From an uncultured Bacteroidales bacterium (GTDB lineage: Bacteria > Bacteroidota > Bacteroidia > Bacteroidales > Paludibacteraceae): a stretch of 18,943 bases of DNA. Below the pieces are notes generated by a model. The model was not told the DNA's origin. It searched no databases and saw only the letters and a program-made list of their open reading frames with translations. The stretch lies in the NCBI GenBank assembly GCA_937911935.1, contig CALDQH010000050.1:1-18943 (forward strand). Direction: 5' to 3'. Both the position numbers and the translations under genes were made by a program. This document shows, piece by piece, positions 7,638-14,145 of the stretch (its first letter is position 1; each line of letters opens with the position of its first letter).

Positions 7638-7644
7638 AAATAAC

Positions 7645-8418
7645 ATGACGACACATCAACTTTGCGACATACTAAACGAATTTGCCCCACTATCCCTACA
7701 AGATAGTTGGGACAATTCGGGTTTGCAAATTGATAACAACAATGCTACCATTACGGGGGTTCTTATTTGCTTTGACATAACCGAGAAAAGCCTACAAGAA
7801 GCCATCCAAAAGAATTGCAACGTCATTGTAGCCCACCATCCTTTGATTTTTTCTCCGCTCAAAAAAATCGGCAATGCCACCTACGTAGAGCGCTGTATCT
7901 GTAGCGCCATTGCCAACGGCATCGCCATTTATTGCAATCACACTCCATTGGACAAGGTACAAGGAGGCATTAGTTGGATGCTTGGGCAAAAATTAGGATT
8001 AAACAACATCACCTACTTACAGGCAGACGCAGTTGCATCCTACGGGGCTATTGGCGAATTTCAACATTCCTTAAGCGAGAAGGAATTTATTGATTTGCTT
8101 AAAAATACGTTTGGATTACCCTACGTTAGGTGCTCCGAGCCTCTAAATAAACCTATCAAAAAAGTAGCATTCTGCGGTGGTAGCGGAGCATTCCTAATAG
8201 ACGATGCGATAAAAGCAGATGCAGATGCCTTTGTATGCGGTGATATTAAGCACCACGAATTTTACAAAGCAGAACAAAAAATATTATTGGCGGACATCGG
8301 CCATTTTGAATCGGAAATCGGTACAAAAGAGATTTTTTTTAGCATACTTTCAAAAAAAATCCCTACCTTTGCCATTCACTTGTCCGAGAACGACAAGAGT
8401 CCTATTCATTGTTTATAA
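7645..8418 (+). CDS. NIF3-like dinuclear metal centre protein
   Basis: The start at ATG 7645 (MTTHQLCDILNEFAPLSLQD) is chosen over a TTG at 7615, because the ten extra codons lie in a tandem repeat and the family begins here. The 257-residue product has the NIF3 metal-site motifs: DSWDNSGLQ (20-28), Asp44, AHHPLIF with His64 and His65, CNHTPLD, and the C-terminal DIGHFESE. The fold forms a hexameric toroid with two metals per subunit. Members have been called GTP cyclohydrolase I type 2 homologues, but the physiological role is unsettled. Length matches the short E. coli YbgI type, so the PII-like insert of the 360-370-residue form is absent. It lies 12 bases before the zinc-ribbon gene, a pairing conserved in many bacteria. 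Confidence 0.93.
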   Translation: MTTHQLCDILNEFAPLSLQDSWDNSGLQIDNNNATITGVLICFDITEKSLQEAIQKNCNVIVAHHPLIFSPLKKIGNATYVERCICSAIANGIAIYCNHTPLDKVQGGISWMLGQKLGLNNITYLQADAVASYGAIGEFQHSLSEKEFIDLLKNTFGLPYVRCSEPLNKPIKKVAFCGGSGAFLIDDAIKADADAFVCGDIKHHEFYKAEQKILLADIGHFESEIGTKEIFFSILSKKIPTFAIHLSENDKSPIHCL

Positions 8419-8430
8419 AACTTATTCTAT

Positions 8431-9192
8431 ATGGCAGAAAAAAAAGTTGAAGCTACCGAAATCTCGGTAGAAGAAAGATTGAAAGCATTGTACACTTTGC
8501 AAACCATCATGTCAGAAATCGACAAATACACCATTTTGCGTGGTGAGCTTCCTGGCGAAGTACAAGATTTGGAAGACGAAATTATGGGCTTGCAAACTCG
8601 TTTGCAAAACTACGAAACCGAAATTAGCAATTTACAAGCAGAAATCGTCAAATACAACGAAGCCATTGCTACCTCAACCGCCAATCGCGCACGTTTCCAA
8701 GAACAATTAAACAATGTTCGCAACAACCGCGAATTTGACCACTTAAGCAAAGAGGTTGAATACGAAAGCCTTGAAATTGAATTGGCAGAAAAAAGAATTC
8801 GCGAATGCAATGCCATGATTGAGCGTAAAAAAGAGGAACAAGAAAAAACCAACGCCAACATCAACGAAAAGAACACCATTCTAACCGAAAAGAAAGAAGA
8901 ATTGGATAGCATCATCGTTGAAACCAAACAAGAAGTAGAACGCTTGCGCGAAGAAGCTAAAAACATCGAAACCAAAATCGAACCTCGCTTGTTGCAAGCT
9001 TTCAAACGCATTCGCAAAAATGCACGCAACGGTTTGGCTGTCGTTTATATCGAACGTGATGCTTGCGGTGGTTGCTTCAACAAAATCCCTGCACAACGTC
9101 AATTGGACATTCGCTTGCGCAAAAAAATCATCGTTTGCGAACACTGCGGTCGTATCTTAGTTGACCCAGAATTAGCAGGTGTAGTAGAATAA
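8431..9192 (+). CDS. Coiled-coil protein with C-terminal C4 zinc ribbon (DUF164 family)
   Basis: The 253-residue product is mostly a long charged coiled coil (about residues 10-195, with ETEISNLQAEIVKYNEAIA and KKEEQEKTNANINEKN). A compact zinc ribbon follows, with CGGC at residues 212-215 and CEHC at 236-239, joined by the family block FNKIPAQRQLDIR. This architecture (C4-type zinc ribbon family, related to CT398 and HP0958/FlgZ) is thought to bind nucleic acids or act as a scaffold; HP0958 acts in flagellar regulation, which is not expected here. The gene follows the NIF3-like gene by 12 bases, so the pair is likely cotranscribed. A TACCTTTG at 8364-8371 inside the NIF3 end could add an internal promoter. 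A strong terminator follows. Molecular function is unknown. Confidence 0.92.
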   Translation: MAEKKVEATEISVEERLKALYTLQTIMSEIDKYTILRGELPGEVQDLEDEIMGLQTRLQNYETEISNLQAEIVKYNEAIATSTANRARFQEQLNNVRNNREFDHLSKEVEYESLEIELAEKRIRECNAMIERKKEEQEKTNANINEKNTILTEKKEELDSIIVETKQEVERLREEAKNIETKIEPRLLQAFKRIRKNARNGLAVVYIERDACGGCFNKIPAQRQLDIRLRKKIIVCEHCGRILVDPELAGVVE

Positions 9193-9202
9193 TTGATGAT
9201 AC

Positions 9203-9249
9203 AAACACAAAAAAAAGACCAAGACATATCTTGGTCTTTTTTTGTGTTT
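9203..9249 (+). terminator. Strong intrinsic terminator after the zinc-ribbon gene
   Basis: GACCAAGA (9217-9224) and TCTTGGTC (9229-9236) form a perfect eight-base stem with a four-base loop. The stem is flanked by eight A and seven T residues and then by AAACAC/GTGTTT. It lies ten bases after the stop at 9192 and is symmetrical, so it could also stop minus-strand transcription coming from lpxB. Confidence 0.9.
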
Positions 9250-9294
9250 ATACGTCGTTTGTCGCTAGTTGCTTGTATGCGGTCCTGACCGAAT

Positions 9295-9416
9295 GTTAAA
9301 TCGTTAAATCATTATAATACAATTCAACGATTCAACAATTATTTCTCCTTTCTCCTTTATTCCCTTACGGTCATCAATACGTATCAACTCTCCTTTTACT
9401 TTAACGCCTTAACGCC
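9295..9416. repeat. Series of doubled 7-8-base units between zinc-ribbon gene and lpxB
   Basis: The gap contains several adjacent doublets: GTTAAATC at 9295 and 9303 (period 8), ATTCAAC at 9322 and 9330 (period 8), TTTCTCC at 9342 and 9349 (period 7), and TTAACGCC at 9401 and 9409 (period 8), the last ending directly at the lpxB stop. No ORF or RNA gene is recognised here. Confidence 0.7.
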
Positions 9417-10541
9417 CTAATGACTAGCAACCATAATATCCTTCGCTGTTGTATCGGACGCTACGGCGGTGCCTAACGACTGCGCCACGGCATCGTAATG
9501 GGCTAAAATACGGTTTCTGTAGGCTTTATCGTGTAATAAACGTTGTAATTCTTGGGTTAATGCGGTAGCTTTAAAATGATGTCCCAAAAGCTCTTTTACC
9601 ACCTCCCTTTGAGCGATGATATTAACCAAAGAGACGTAAGGTATTTTAATCAACAATGGCTTTAGAAGCAAGGCTATGTGCGAAAACTTAACGCCATAAC
9701 AAACTACCTGTGGCAATTTGAAAAGGGCTGTTTCTAACGTTGCTGTTCCCGAGTTAATAGCCCCTACAACGGCATACGCCAGCAAAGAATAGGTTTGGTC
9801 GTAAACAATACGTATGTGATGAGGCACATGGGCATACAAAGCAGGCGAAACGGCAGATGTAGCTGCCATGACCAACTGATAACCCTCAAAATCCGATTGT
9901 TTTAATTGTGAGAACACCCGGATACTATCAACCACCTCCTGTTTTCTACTACCCGGCAGCAACGCAATTAGCGGTTTTTCGGGCAAATTATTTTGCTGTA
10001 AAAACACCTCGCGTGTAGGCAAACCCTTTTGTCCCTTTTGCACCGTCTGAACCGAAGGATTGCCAACATATACTGCCTCTACCCCATGCTTTGCATAGAA
10101 ATCGACCTCAAAGGGGAATATGGCATACACCCTATCGATGTATTTTTTTATTTGCTTGATACGCCCTTCTTTCCAAGCCCATATCTTGGGCGGGATGTAG
10201 TAATAAACGGGCAAATGAAGTACTTTTTTTACGTATTTGGCTATTTTGAGGTTAAAGCCAGGATAATCTATCAAAATAACCACATCGGGTTTGTAGGCAG
10301 CAATATCTGCTCGACAATGCTTGATATTACGAAGTATAGTGGGCAAATGAGTTATAACCCGCACAAAGCCCATCACAGCGGTATCACGATAATGGCAAAC
10401 CAACGTACCACCCTCAGCCTCCATCTTATCGCCACCATAATAACGAAATTGAGCCTGCTGATCATAGGCTTTAAGCGAGCGCATCAAATTAGCACCATGC
10501 ATATCGCCCGAAGGTTCGCCTGCTATCAAATAATACCGCAT
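9417..10541 (-). CDS. lpxB: Lipid-A-disaccharide synthase
   Basis: The 374-residue enzyme starts at ATG 10541 (MRYYLIAGEPSGDMHGANLM). The upstream extension to 10583 would overlap the preceding gene and lacks family similarity. LpxB is a GT19 glycosyltransferase that joins UDP-2,3-diacylglucosamine and lipid X to give the lipid A disaccharide, at the inner face of the cytoplasmic membrane. Motifs visible are AGEPSGD (7-13), IDYPGFN, YYIPPKIWAWKEGR, VYAIFPFE, FVGNP-like YVGNPSVQ, LLPGSRKQEV and NSGTATLETAL. It is the last gene of the minus-strand run and starts one base after the stop of a small membrane protein, suggesting translational coupling. surE just upstream is a common companion in Bacteroidota. 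Length is normal and all expected motifs are present. Confidence 0.96.
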   Translation of the reverse strand: MRYYLIAGEPSGDMHGANLMRSLKAYDQQAQFRYYGGDKMEAEGGTLVCHYRDTAVMGFVRVITHLPTILRNIKHCRADIAAYKPDVVILIDYPGFNLKIAKYVKKVLHLPVYYYIPPKIWAWKEGRIKQIKKYIDRVYAIFPFEVDFYAKHGVEAVYVGNPSVQTVQKGQKGLPTREVFLQQNNLPEKPLIALLPGSRKQEVVDSIRVFSQLKQSDFEGYQLVMAATSAVSPALYAHVPHHIRIVYDQTYSLLAYAVVGAINSGTATLETALFKLPQVVCYGVKFSHIALLLKPLLIKIPYVSLVNIIAQREVVKELLGHHFKATALTQELQRLLHDKAYRNRILAHYDAVAQSLGTAVASDTTAKDIMVASH

Positions 10542-10542
10542 T

Positions 10543-10827
10543 TTATGTAAATAAGTAGAACAGTAAGCACAAATAAGGAGCAAGTCCTAACACGCCTCCT
10601 CTACAAAAATGAAAGCTGTCCGATTTGTAGCCCCAAAACAGAAATACCAAATCGGGCAACATACAAAACAGTAGATACTGCATAAAAACAGGAGCTCGAA
10701 ACCACAAATACACCTCTGACAGAGGCGCTTTAGAAACGGGCGTCCAGGTGCAAACAAAAACCAACAAAGGCAACAACAAACACAAGGATAACCCAATCCA
10801 GAATCGATTCAAATTAATCTTCTTCAT
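10543..10827 (-). CDS. Small multi-pass membrane protein between surE and lpxB
   Basis: This 94-residue protein is not recognised as any named family. It has three hydrophobic stretches that could be membrane helices, at about residues 9-28 (IGLSLCLLLPLLVFVCTW), 45-66 (containing QYLLFCMLPDLVFLFWGY) and 77-93 (VLGLAPYLCLLFYLF). The N-terminus MKKINLNR is positively charged, which favours an inside N-terminus. Its start overlaps the end of surE by 14 bases and its stop is one base from the lpxB start, so it is embedded in a coupled operon. The tight packing and gene-like start argue for a real protein. A role in envelope or lipid A processes is only inference from position. Confidence 0.75.
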   Translation of the reverse strand: MKKINLNRFWIGLSLCLLLPLLVFVCTWTPVSKAPLSEVYLWFRAPVFMQYLLFCMLPDLVFLFWGYKSDSFHFCRGGVLGLAPYLCLLFYLFT

Positions 10828-11581
10828 TCCAATGCGACAATTGCTTGATGGATGGATAATGGGTAAAATCTACCTGACATGGAACAATTGCCACATAGCC
10901 ATGATCCATGGCATATTGGTCGGTATCGGTGGCATCGGGCTCTAAATTGAGAAATTCGCCTGTTAGCCAGTAATAGTTGTTACCACCAGGGTCTTGACGG
11001 CATACAAAACGTTCGCTCCACCTACCGTAGCATTGACGGCAAACACGCATGCCTTTTAGTTTATCGCCCAACGGCACGTTTACATTTAAACAAACATCCT
11101 TGGGAAGTCCTTCTTTTAGCACCTTTTGGGTAATTTGAACGGCATATCTAACGGCCTCCGAAAAATCAGCGCGTGGGTCATGACTATCGAGCGAGAACCC
11201 AACCGCAGGAATACCCTCAGTACATCCTTCTAATACAGAACCCATGGTACCCGAATAAAGCACATTGATAGCAGCATTGGTGCCGTGGTTAATTCCAGAT
11301 AGAATCAAATCGGGCTGACGATCCAGGATGGTATAAAGAGCCAATTTAACGCAGTCGCAAGGTGTACCATTGCAACGATACATAACCAAACCATCCTTTT
11401 CTAAATGCTTCCAAAAACGCAAATGGGTATTTACGGTAATAGCACTCGACTGAGCCGAACGAGGCCCGTCTGGTGCTACCACGACAATATCACCCAAATG
11501 ACGAACAGCATCCACCAAGGAATGAATACCCCTTGCTTCGATGCCATCGTCGTTTGTAATTAAAATTAGCGGTTTACTCAT
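10814..11581 (-). CDS. surE: 5'/3'-nucleotidase SurE
   Basis: The 255-residue protein removes phosphate from nucleoside 5'- or 3'-monophosphates in a metal-dependent way, and may act on short polyphosphate. The metal-binding signature is at the N-terminus (LILITNDDGIEARG, with Asp11 and Asp12). APDGPRSAQSSAIT holds the family Ser near residue 45, and LSGINHGTN carries the conserved Asn. The length is usual for bacterial SurE. Its start overlaps the stop of the ACT-domain gene by four bases (ATGA type) and its end overlaps the small membrane-protein gene by 14 bases, so it is translated from the paaK-to-lpxB operon. Confidence 0.96.
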   Translation of the reverse strand: MSKPLILITNDDGIEARGIHSLVDAVRHLGDIVVVAPDGPRSAQSSAITVNTHLRFWKHLEKDGLVMYRCNGTPCDCVKLALYTILDRQPDLILSGINHGTNAAINVLYSGTMGSVLEGCTEGIPAVGFSLDSHDPRADFSEAVRYAVQITQKVLKEGLPKDVCLNVNVPLGDKLKGMRVCRQCYGRWSERFVCRQDPGGNNYYWLTGEFLNLEPDATDTDQYAMDHGYVAIVPCQVDFTHYPSIKQLSHWNEED

Positions 11582-11973
11582 TGAATGTTGTTTTGTTTCA
11601 ATACCTCTACAGCAGCAGCAAGATTATCGGGACGAATAGCCACGCTGGCAGTATCGCCTTCCGAAAAAGCGTACATGTATTCAATGTAAATATTAGCCTT
11701 CGCCAACAAATCCAACACAGCGTACAACGAACCTGGAGTATTATCTACATGCAACGTTAGCACATCGGTCGTTTTAACCGCAAAACCATTTTGTTTTAAA
11801 ATTTGGTAAGCCTTATCGGTATCAGATACCAATACACGCAATATGCCAAAATCGGTATTATCGGCAATGCTAAAGGCTTTCATGTTGATAGCCGACTCGG
11901 ACAAAATCTTGGCGACGTCGTTTAATCGACCGGTTTTATTTTCCAAAAAAATAGACAATTGCTTGGTAATCAT
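11578..11973 (-). CDS. Tandem ACT-domain protein next to paaK
   Basis: This 131-residue protein consists of two ACT domains: one at about 3-65 (QLSIFLENKTGRLNDVAKILSE) and one at about 70-130 (VLTLHVDNTPGSLYAVLDLL). Each starts with the typical beta strand and the N-x-P/T-G-x-L turn that binds amino acids or similar ligands. No enzyme domain is attached. In many Bacteroidota and anaerobes such a stand-alone ACT protein sits beside phenylacetate-CoA ligase, so it probably senses an amino acid or aromatic acid and tunes that pathway; this is inference from context. It follows paaK after 18 bases and overlaps surE by four bases. Confidence 0.9.
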   Translation of the reverse strand: MITKQLSIFLENKTGRLNDVAKILSESAINMKAFSIADNTDFGILRVLVSDTDKAYQILKQNGFAVKTTDVLTLHVDNTPGSLYAVLDLLAKANIYIEYMYAFSEGDTASVAIRPDNLAAAVEVLKQNNIQ

Positions 11974-11991
11974 AGGTCTTTATTTTTAGGA

Positions 11992-13293
11992 TTATTGAAA
12001 TTTACGTTTATCCAATACACGTTTTGCCTTGCCTTGACTACGTTCGATAGAACGAGGCTCTGACAAAATAATGTTAGGCGAGATACCGATAACACTTTGC
12101 AATTTGCTTACCACTTTCTTTTGTAGCTTAATCATGCCCTTCATATCGTCGGTATAATATTGCTCTTTAACTTCTACCTGGATATCGAAAGTATCGGTAT
12201 TATTAACACGATCGACTGTAATAAAGAAGTGTGGTTCTACCTCTTCCATTTCGCAAAGTACGGCTTCTACTTGCGATGGGAATACGTTTACACCACGGAT
12301 GATAAGCATATCGTCGCTACGACCCAAAATTTTCTCCATACGAACGGTGGTGCGTCCGCATTGGCATTTGTCGTAGATAAGACGGGTAAGGTCGCGGGTA
12401 CGGAAACGAATAAGAGGCATACCCTCTTTGGTAAGCGTGGTAAACACCAACTCGCCTGTCGAACCCTCTGGCAAGGCTTCACCGGTTTCTGGATCGATGA
12501 TTTCTGGATAGAAATGGTCGTCGTGCAAGTGCGTACCGCATTGGAATTCGCATTCGTGACCCACCCCAGGGCCGATAATTTCGGTCAAACCATAAATATC
12601 GTATGCTTTGATTTGCAAACGTTGTTCAATTTCTTTACGCATGGCTTCTGTCCAAGGTTCTGCACCCAAAACACCTACACGCAATTTAAATTCTTCGCGT
12701 GGAATACCCGATTTTTCTAAGGCTTCGGTTAGATACAATGCATACGACGGTGTACAAGCAATAGCAGTGGCACCCAAGTCGTGCATCATCAGCAATTGTT
12801 TTTCGGTATTACCTACCGACATCGGAATAACAGTTGCACCCAAGTTTTGACCAGCACCGTGTGCGCCCAAACCACCGGTAAACAAACCATAGCCGTACGA
12901 CACATGAAAAACATCGTTTTTGTCCATGCCAAAGGCAGCCAAACAACGCGCACCTACTTCTTCCCAAATTTGCAAATCGCCTTTGGTATAACCCGCCACA
13001 ATGGGTTTGCCTGTTGTTCCAGACGAGGCATGAATACGCACAATATCCGACAAAGGTGCAGAAAGCAATCCCCATGGATAGTAATCGCGCAAATCTTTCT
13101 TAGAGGTAAATGGTAATTTTACAATATCATCAATGGAGTTGATGTCTGCTGGAGTTACGCCAGCCTCTTGCATTCTTTTGCGATATGGTTCGCAATTGGC
13201 ATAAACTCGCTCTACTAAACTTTTTAGTCGCTGCGATTGCAAACGACGTTTTTCTTCGCGGCTCATACATTCTGCCGCCTCGTTCCAGATCAT
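11992..13293 (-). CDS. paaK: Phenylacetate-CoA ligase (AMP-forming)
   Basis: The 433-residue enzyme activates phenylacetate, or related arylacetates such as indoleacetate, to the CoA thioester with ATP. The adenylate-forming motif SSGTTGKP is at residues 90-97. Further blocks are YDIYGLTEIIGPG (adenylate binding), LIRFRTRDLTRL, the Cys-containing CQCGRT, and GRSDDMLIIRGVNVFPSQVE before the small C-terminal domain. This pattern is specific to the PaaK branch of ANL enzymes. The length is typical. In gut Bacteroidales the ligase usually serves reversible amino-acid breakdown via 2-oxoacid ferredoxin oxidoreductases rather than aerobic phenylacetate degradation; no iorAB genes are seen here. It is the first gene of the minus-strand run, followed by the ACT-domain protein. 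The upstream gap carries tandem arrays and no clear promoter. Confidence 0.95.
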   Translation of the reverse strand: MIWNEAAECMSREEKRRLQSQRLKSLVERVYANCEPYRKRMQEAGVTPADINSIDDIVKLPFTSKKDLRDYYPWGLLSAPLSDIVRIHASSGTTGKPIVAGYTKGDLQIWEEVGARCLAAFGMDKNDVFHVSYGYGLFTGGLGAHGAGQNLGATVIPMSVGNTEKQLLMMHDLGATAIACTPSYALYLTEALEKSGIPREEFKLRVGVLGAEPWTEAMRKEIEQRLQIKAYDIYGLTEIIGPGVGHECEFQCGTHLHDDHFYPEIIDPETGEALPEGSTGELVFTTLTKEGMPLIRFRTRDLTRLIYDKCQCGRTTVRMEKILGRSDDMLIIRGVNVFPSQVEAVLCEMEEVEPHFFITVDRVNNTDTFDIQVEVKEQYYTDDMKGMIKLQKKVVSKLQSVIGISPNIILSEPRSIERSQGKAKRVLDKRKFQ

Positions 13294-13304
13294 ATTATTT
13301 TTTG

Positions 13305-13371
13305 ACTAATCGGTGAATCGGCGAATCGGCAAATCAAAAGGAGAATTGAGAAAGGAGAAAGGAGAACTGAA
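13305..13371. repeat. Period-8 then period-7 tandem arrays upstream of paaK
   Basis: Four degenerate 8-base units of the type GTGAATCG (13305-13336) are directly followed by five degenerate 7-base units of the type AAAGGAG (13337-13371). The array begins 12 bases upstream of the paaK start. Both unit types resemble those at 7561-7601, where GACTAATC and AAAGGAG also occur together. The rest of the gap to 13429 shows no recognised feature. Confidence 0.75.
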
Positions 13372-13429
13372 TTCCTTGCACCACCGAATGCTACTTTGAT
13401 CGTCACTACCTATTCGTCGTGGTTAATAA

Positions 13430-13774
13430 TTAACTAATTAATTTTCGGAGGAAACTCATAAAGAGTTTGTCGTCCATGATTTTTTTGTCGCGATAGTTAG
13501 CAAAATCTTCAAAATAATCGCTATAAATATCCTCCAACAACTCGTCGGGCAGCATGCATTCTTTGATGGCCTTTTTGGCACACAATCGACGGTAATATTG
13601 CGCCGCTTTGAGTTGTTCTTGCCAACCTTGTGGTTTGTTTTGGTCGATAAGGTGCTCTTTTTGCGTTAGGGTATAGAAAAACGCATAAAAAGTAGCCACA
13701 TCGCCAAACCAAAGGTTAATAGCGGCGCGTGTATCTTCTGTTAACGCTTGCAATCGTTTTTGAGCTATTGTCAT
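13430..13774 (-). CDS. Uncharacterised small protein
   Basis: I do not recognise this family. The start at ATG 13774 (MTIAQKRLQALTEDTRAAIN) gives 114 residues. A TAACTTTG at 13800-13793 on the minus strand would place the transcription start downstream of the alternative ATG at 13804, supporting the shorter form. The protein is soluble and mainly helical in appearance, with aromatic-rich segments (NLWFGDVATFYAFFYTL, then YSDYFEDFANYRD) and a basic C-terminus (KLFMSFLRKLIS). No signal peptide, metal motif or enzyme motif is visible. It is divergent from the PspC gene and separated from paaK by about 136 bases of repeats, so it is probably its own unit. Confidence 0.7.
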   Translation of the reverse strand: MTIAQKRLQALTEDTRAAINLWFGDVATFYAFFYTLTQKEHLIDQNKPQGWQEQLKAAQYYRRLCAKKAIKECMLPDELLEDIYSDYFEDFANYRDKKIMDDKLFMSFLRKLIS

Positions 13775-13792
13775 GATATTACAATTGAATAA

Positions 13793-13800
13793 CAAAGTTA
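13793..13800 (-). promoter_or_regulatory. Probable -7 promoter element of the 13430-13774 gene
   Basis: Read on the minus strand this is TAACTTTG, matching TAnnTTTG, 19 bases before the chosen ATG. No convincing TTG is present at the 20-base spacing, so only the -7 half is supported. Confidence 0.4.
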
Positions 13801-13894
13801 TCACTTTTTTACAACATACGTATGCCTTAGGTAATTTTTTAGTTTAACCTTTTTATTTTTTTACCAATTCGACAAAATATTGAGAAAGTGTTTG

Positions 13895-13902
13895 TAATTT
13901 TG
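13895..13902 (+). promoter_or_regulatory. Probable -7 promoter element of the pspC-uvrB pair
   Basis: TAATTTTG fits TAnnTTTG and lies 34 bases upstream of the PspC ATG at 13937. A -33 TTG at the expected spacing is not seen. Confidence 0.4.
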
Positions 13903-13936
13903 TTAGCATAGTACTTATACCTTTATTTTTTACATT

Positions 13937-14125
13937 ATGGCAGAAAAAAAATTAACTTTATCAACTACCGACAAGAAAATTGCCGGAGTTTGCGGTGGTA
14001 TTGCAGAACACCTTGACCTGGATCCATCTATCGTACGTATCGTATGGTTATGCTTTACCTTGTTGGGTGGTGCAGGTCTTTTGTTTTACTTAATTACTTG
14101 GTTGGTATTATCAGCAACTAAGTAA
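13937..14125 (+). CDS. Small PspC-domain membrane protein
   Basis: The 62-residue protein is a minimal PspC domain. The signature DKKIAGVCGGIAEHLDLDPSIVRIVW fills residues 12-37, and a hydrophobic stretch (about 38-58, FTLLGGAGLLFYLITWLVL) anchors it in the inner membrane. In enterobacteria PspC activates the phage-shock response, but short stand-alone copies are widespread in Bacteroidota and their partners are usually unknown. No pspA, pspB or pspF is near. uvrB follows 20 bases downstream on the same strand, so cotranscription is likely, although no functional link is established. Confidence 0.92.
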   Translation: MAEKKLTLSTTDKKIAGVCGGIAEHLDLDPSIVRIVWLCFTLLGGAGLLFYLITWLVLSATK

Positions 14126-14145
14126 GGCTTAACACCGACTAATCC

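Noticed and set aside
7615..7644. TTG start for the NIF3-like gene
   Set aside because: The extra codons are formed by a 7-base tandem array, and the family N-terminus begins at the ATG at 7645.
8610..9029. A 139-codon minus-strand ORF opposite the coiled-coil zinc-ribbon gene
   Set aside because: Its Ser/Leu-rich translation mirrors the Glu/Lys-rich coiled coil on the other strand, a known artefact.
10029..10550. A 173-codon plus-strand ORF opposite lpxB
   Set aside because: It lies wholly antisense to a strongly supported lpxB and shows no family-like motif; it is a shadow frame.
12160..12720. A 186-codon plus-strand ORF opposite paaK
   Set aside because: It is antisense to conserved paaK motifs and has no recognisable domain of its own; it is a shadow frame.
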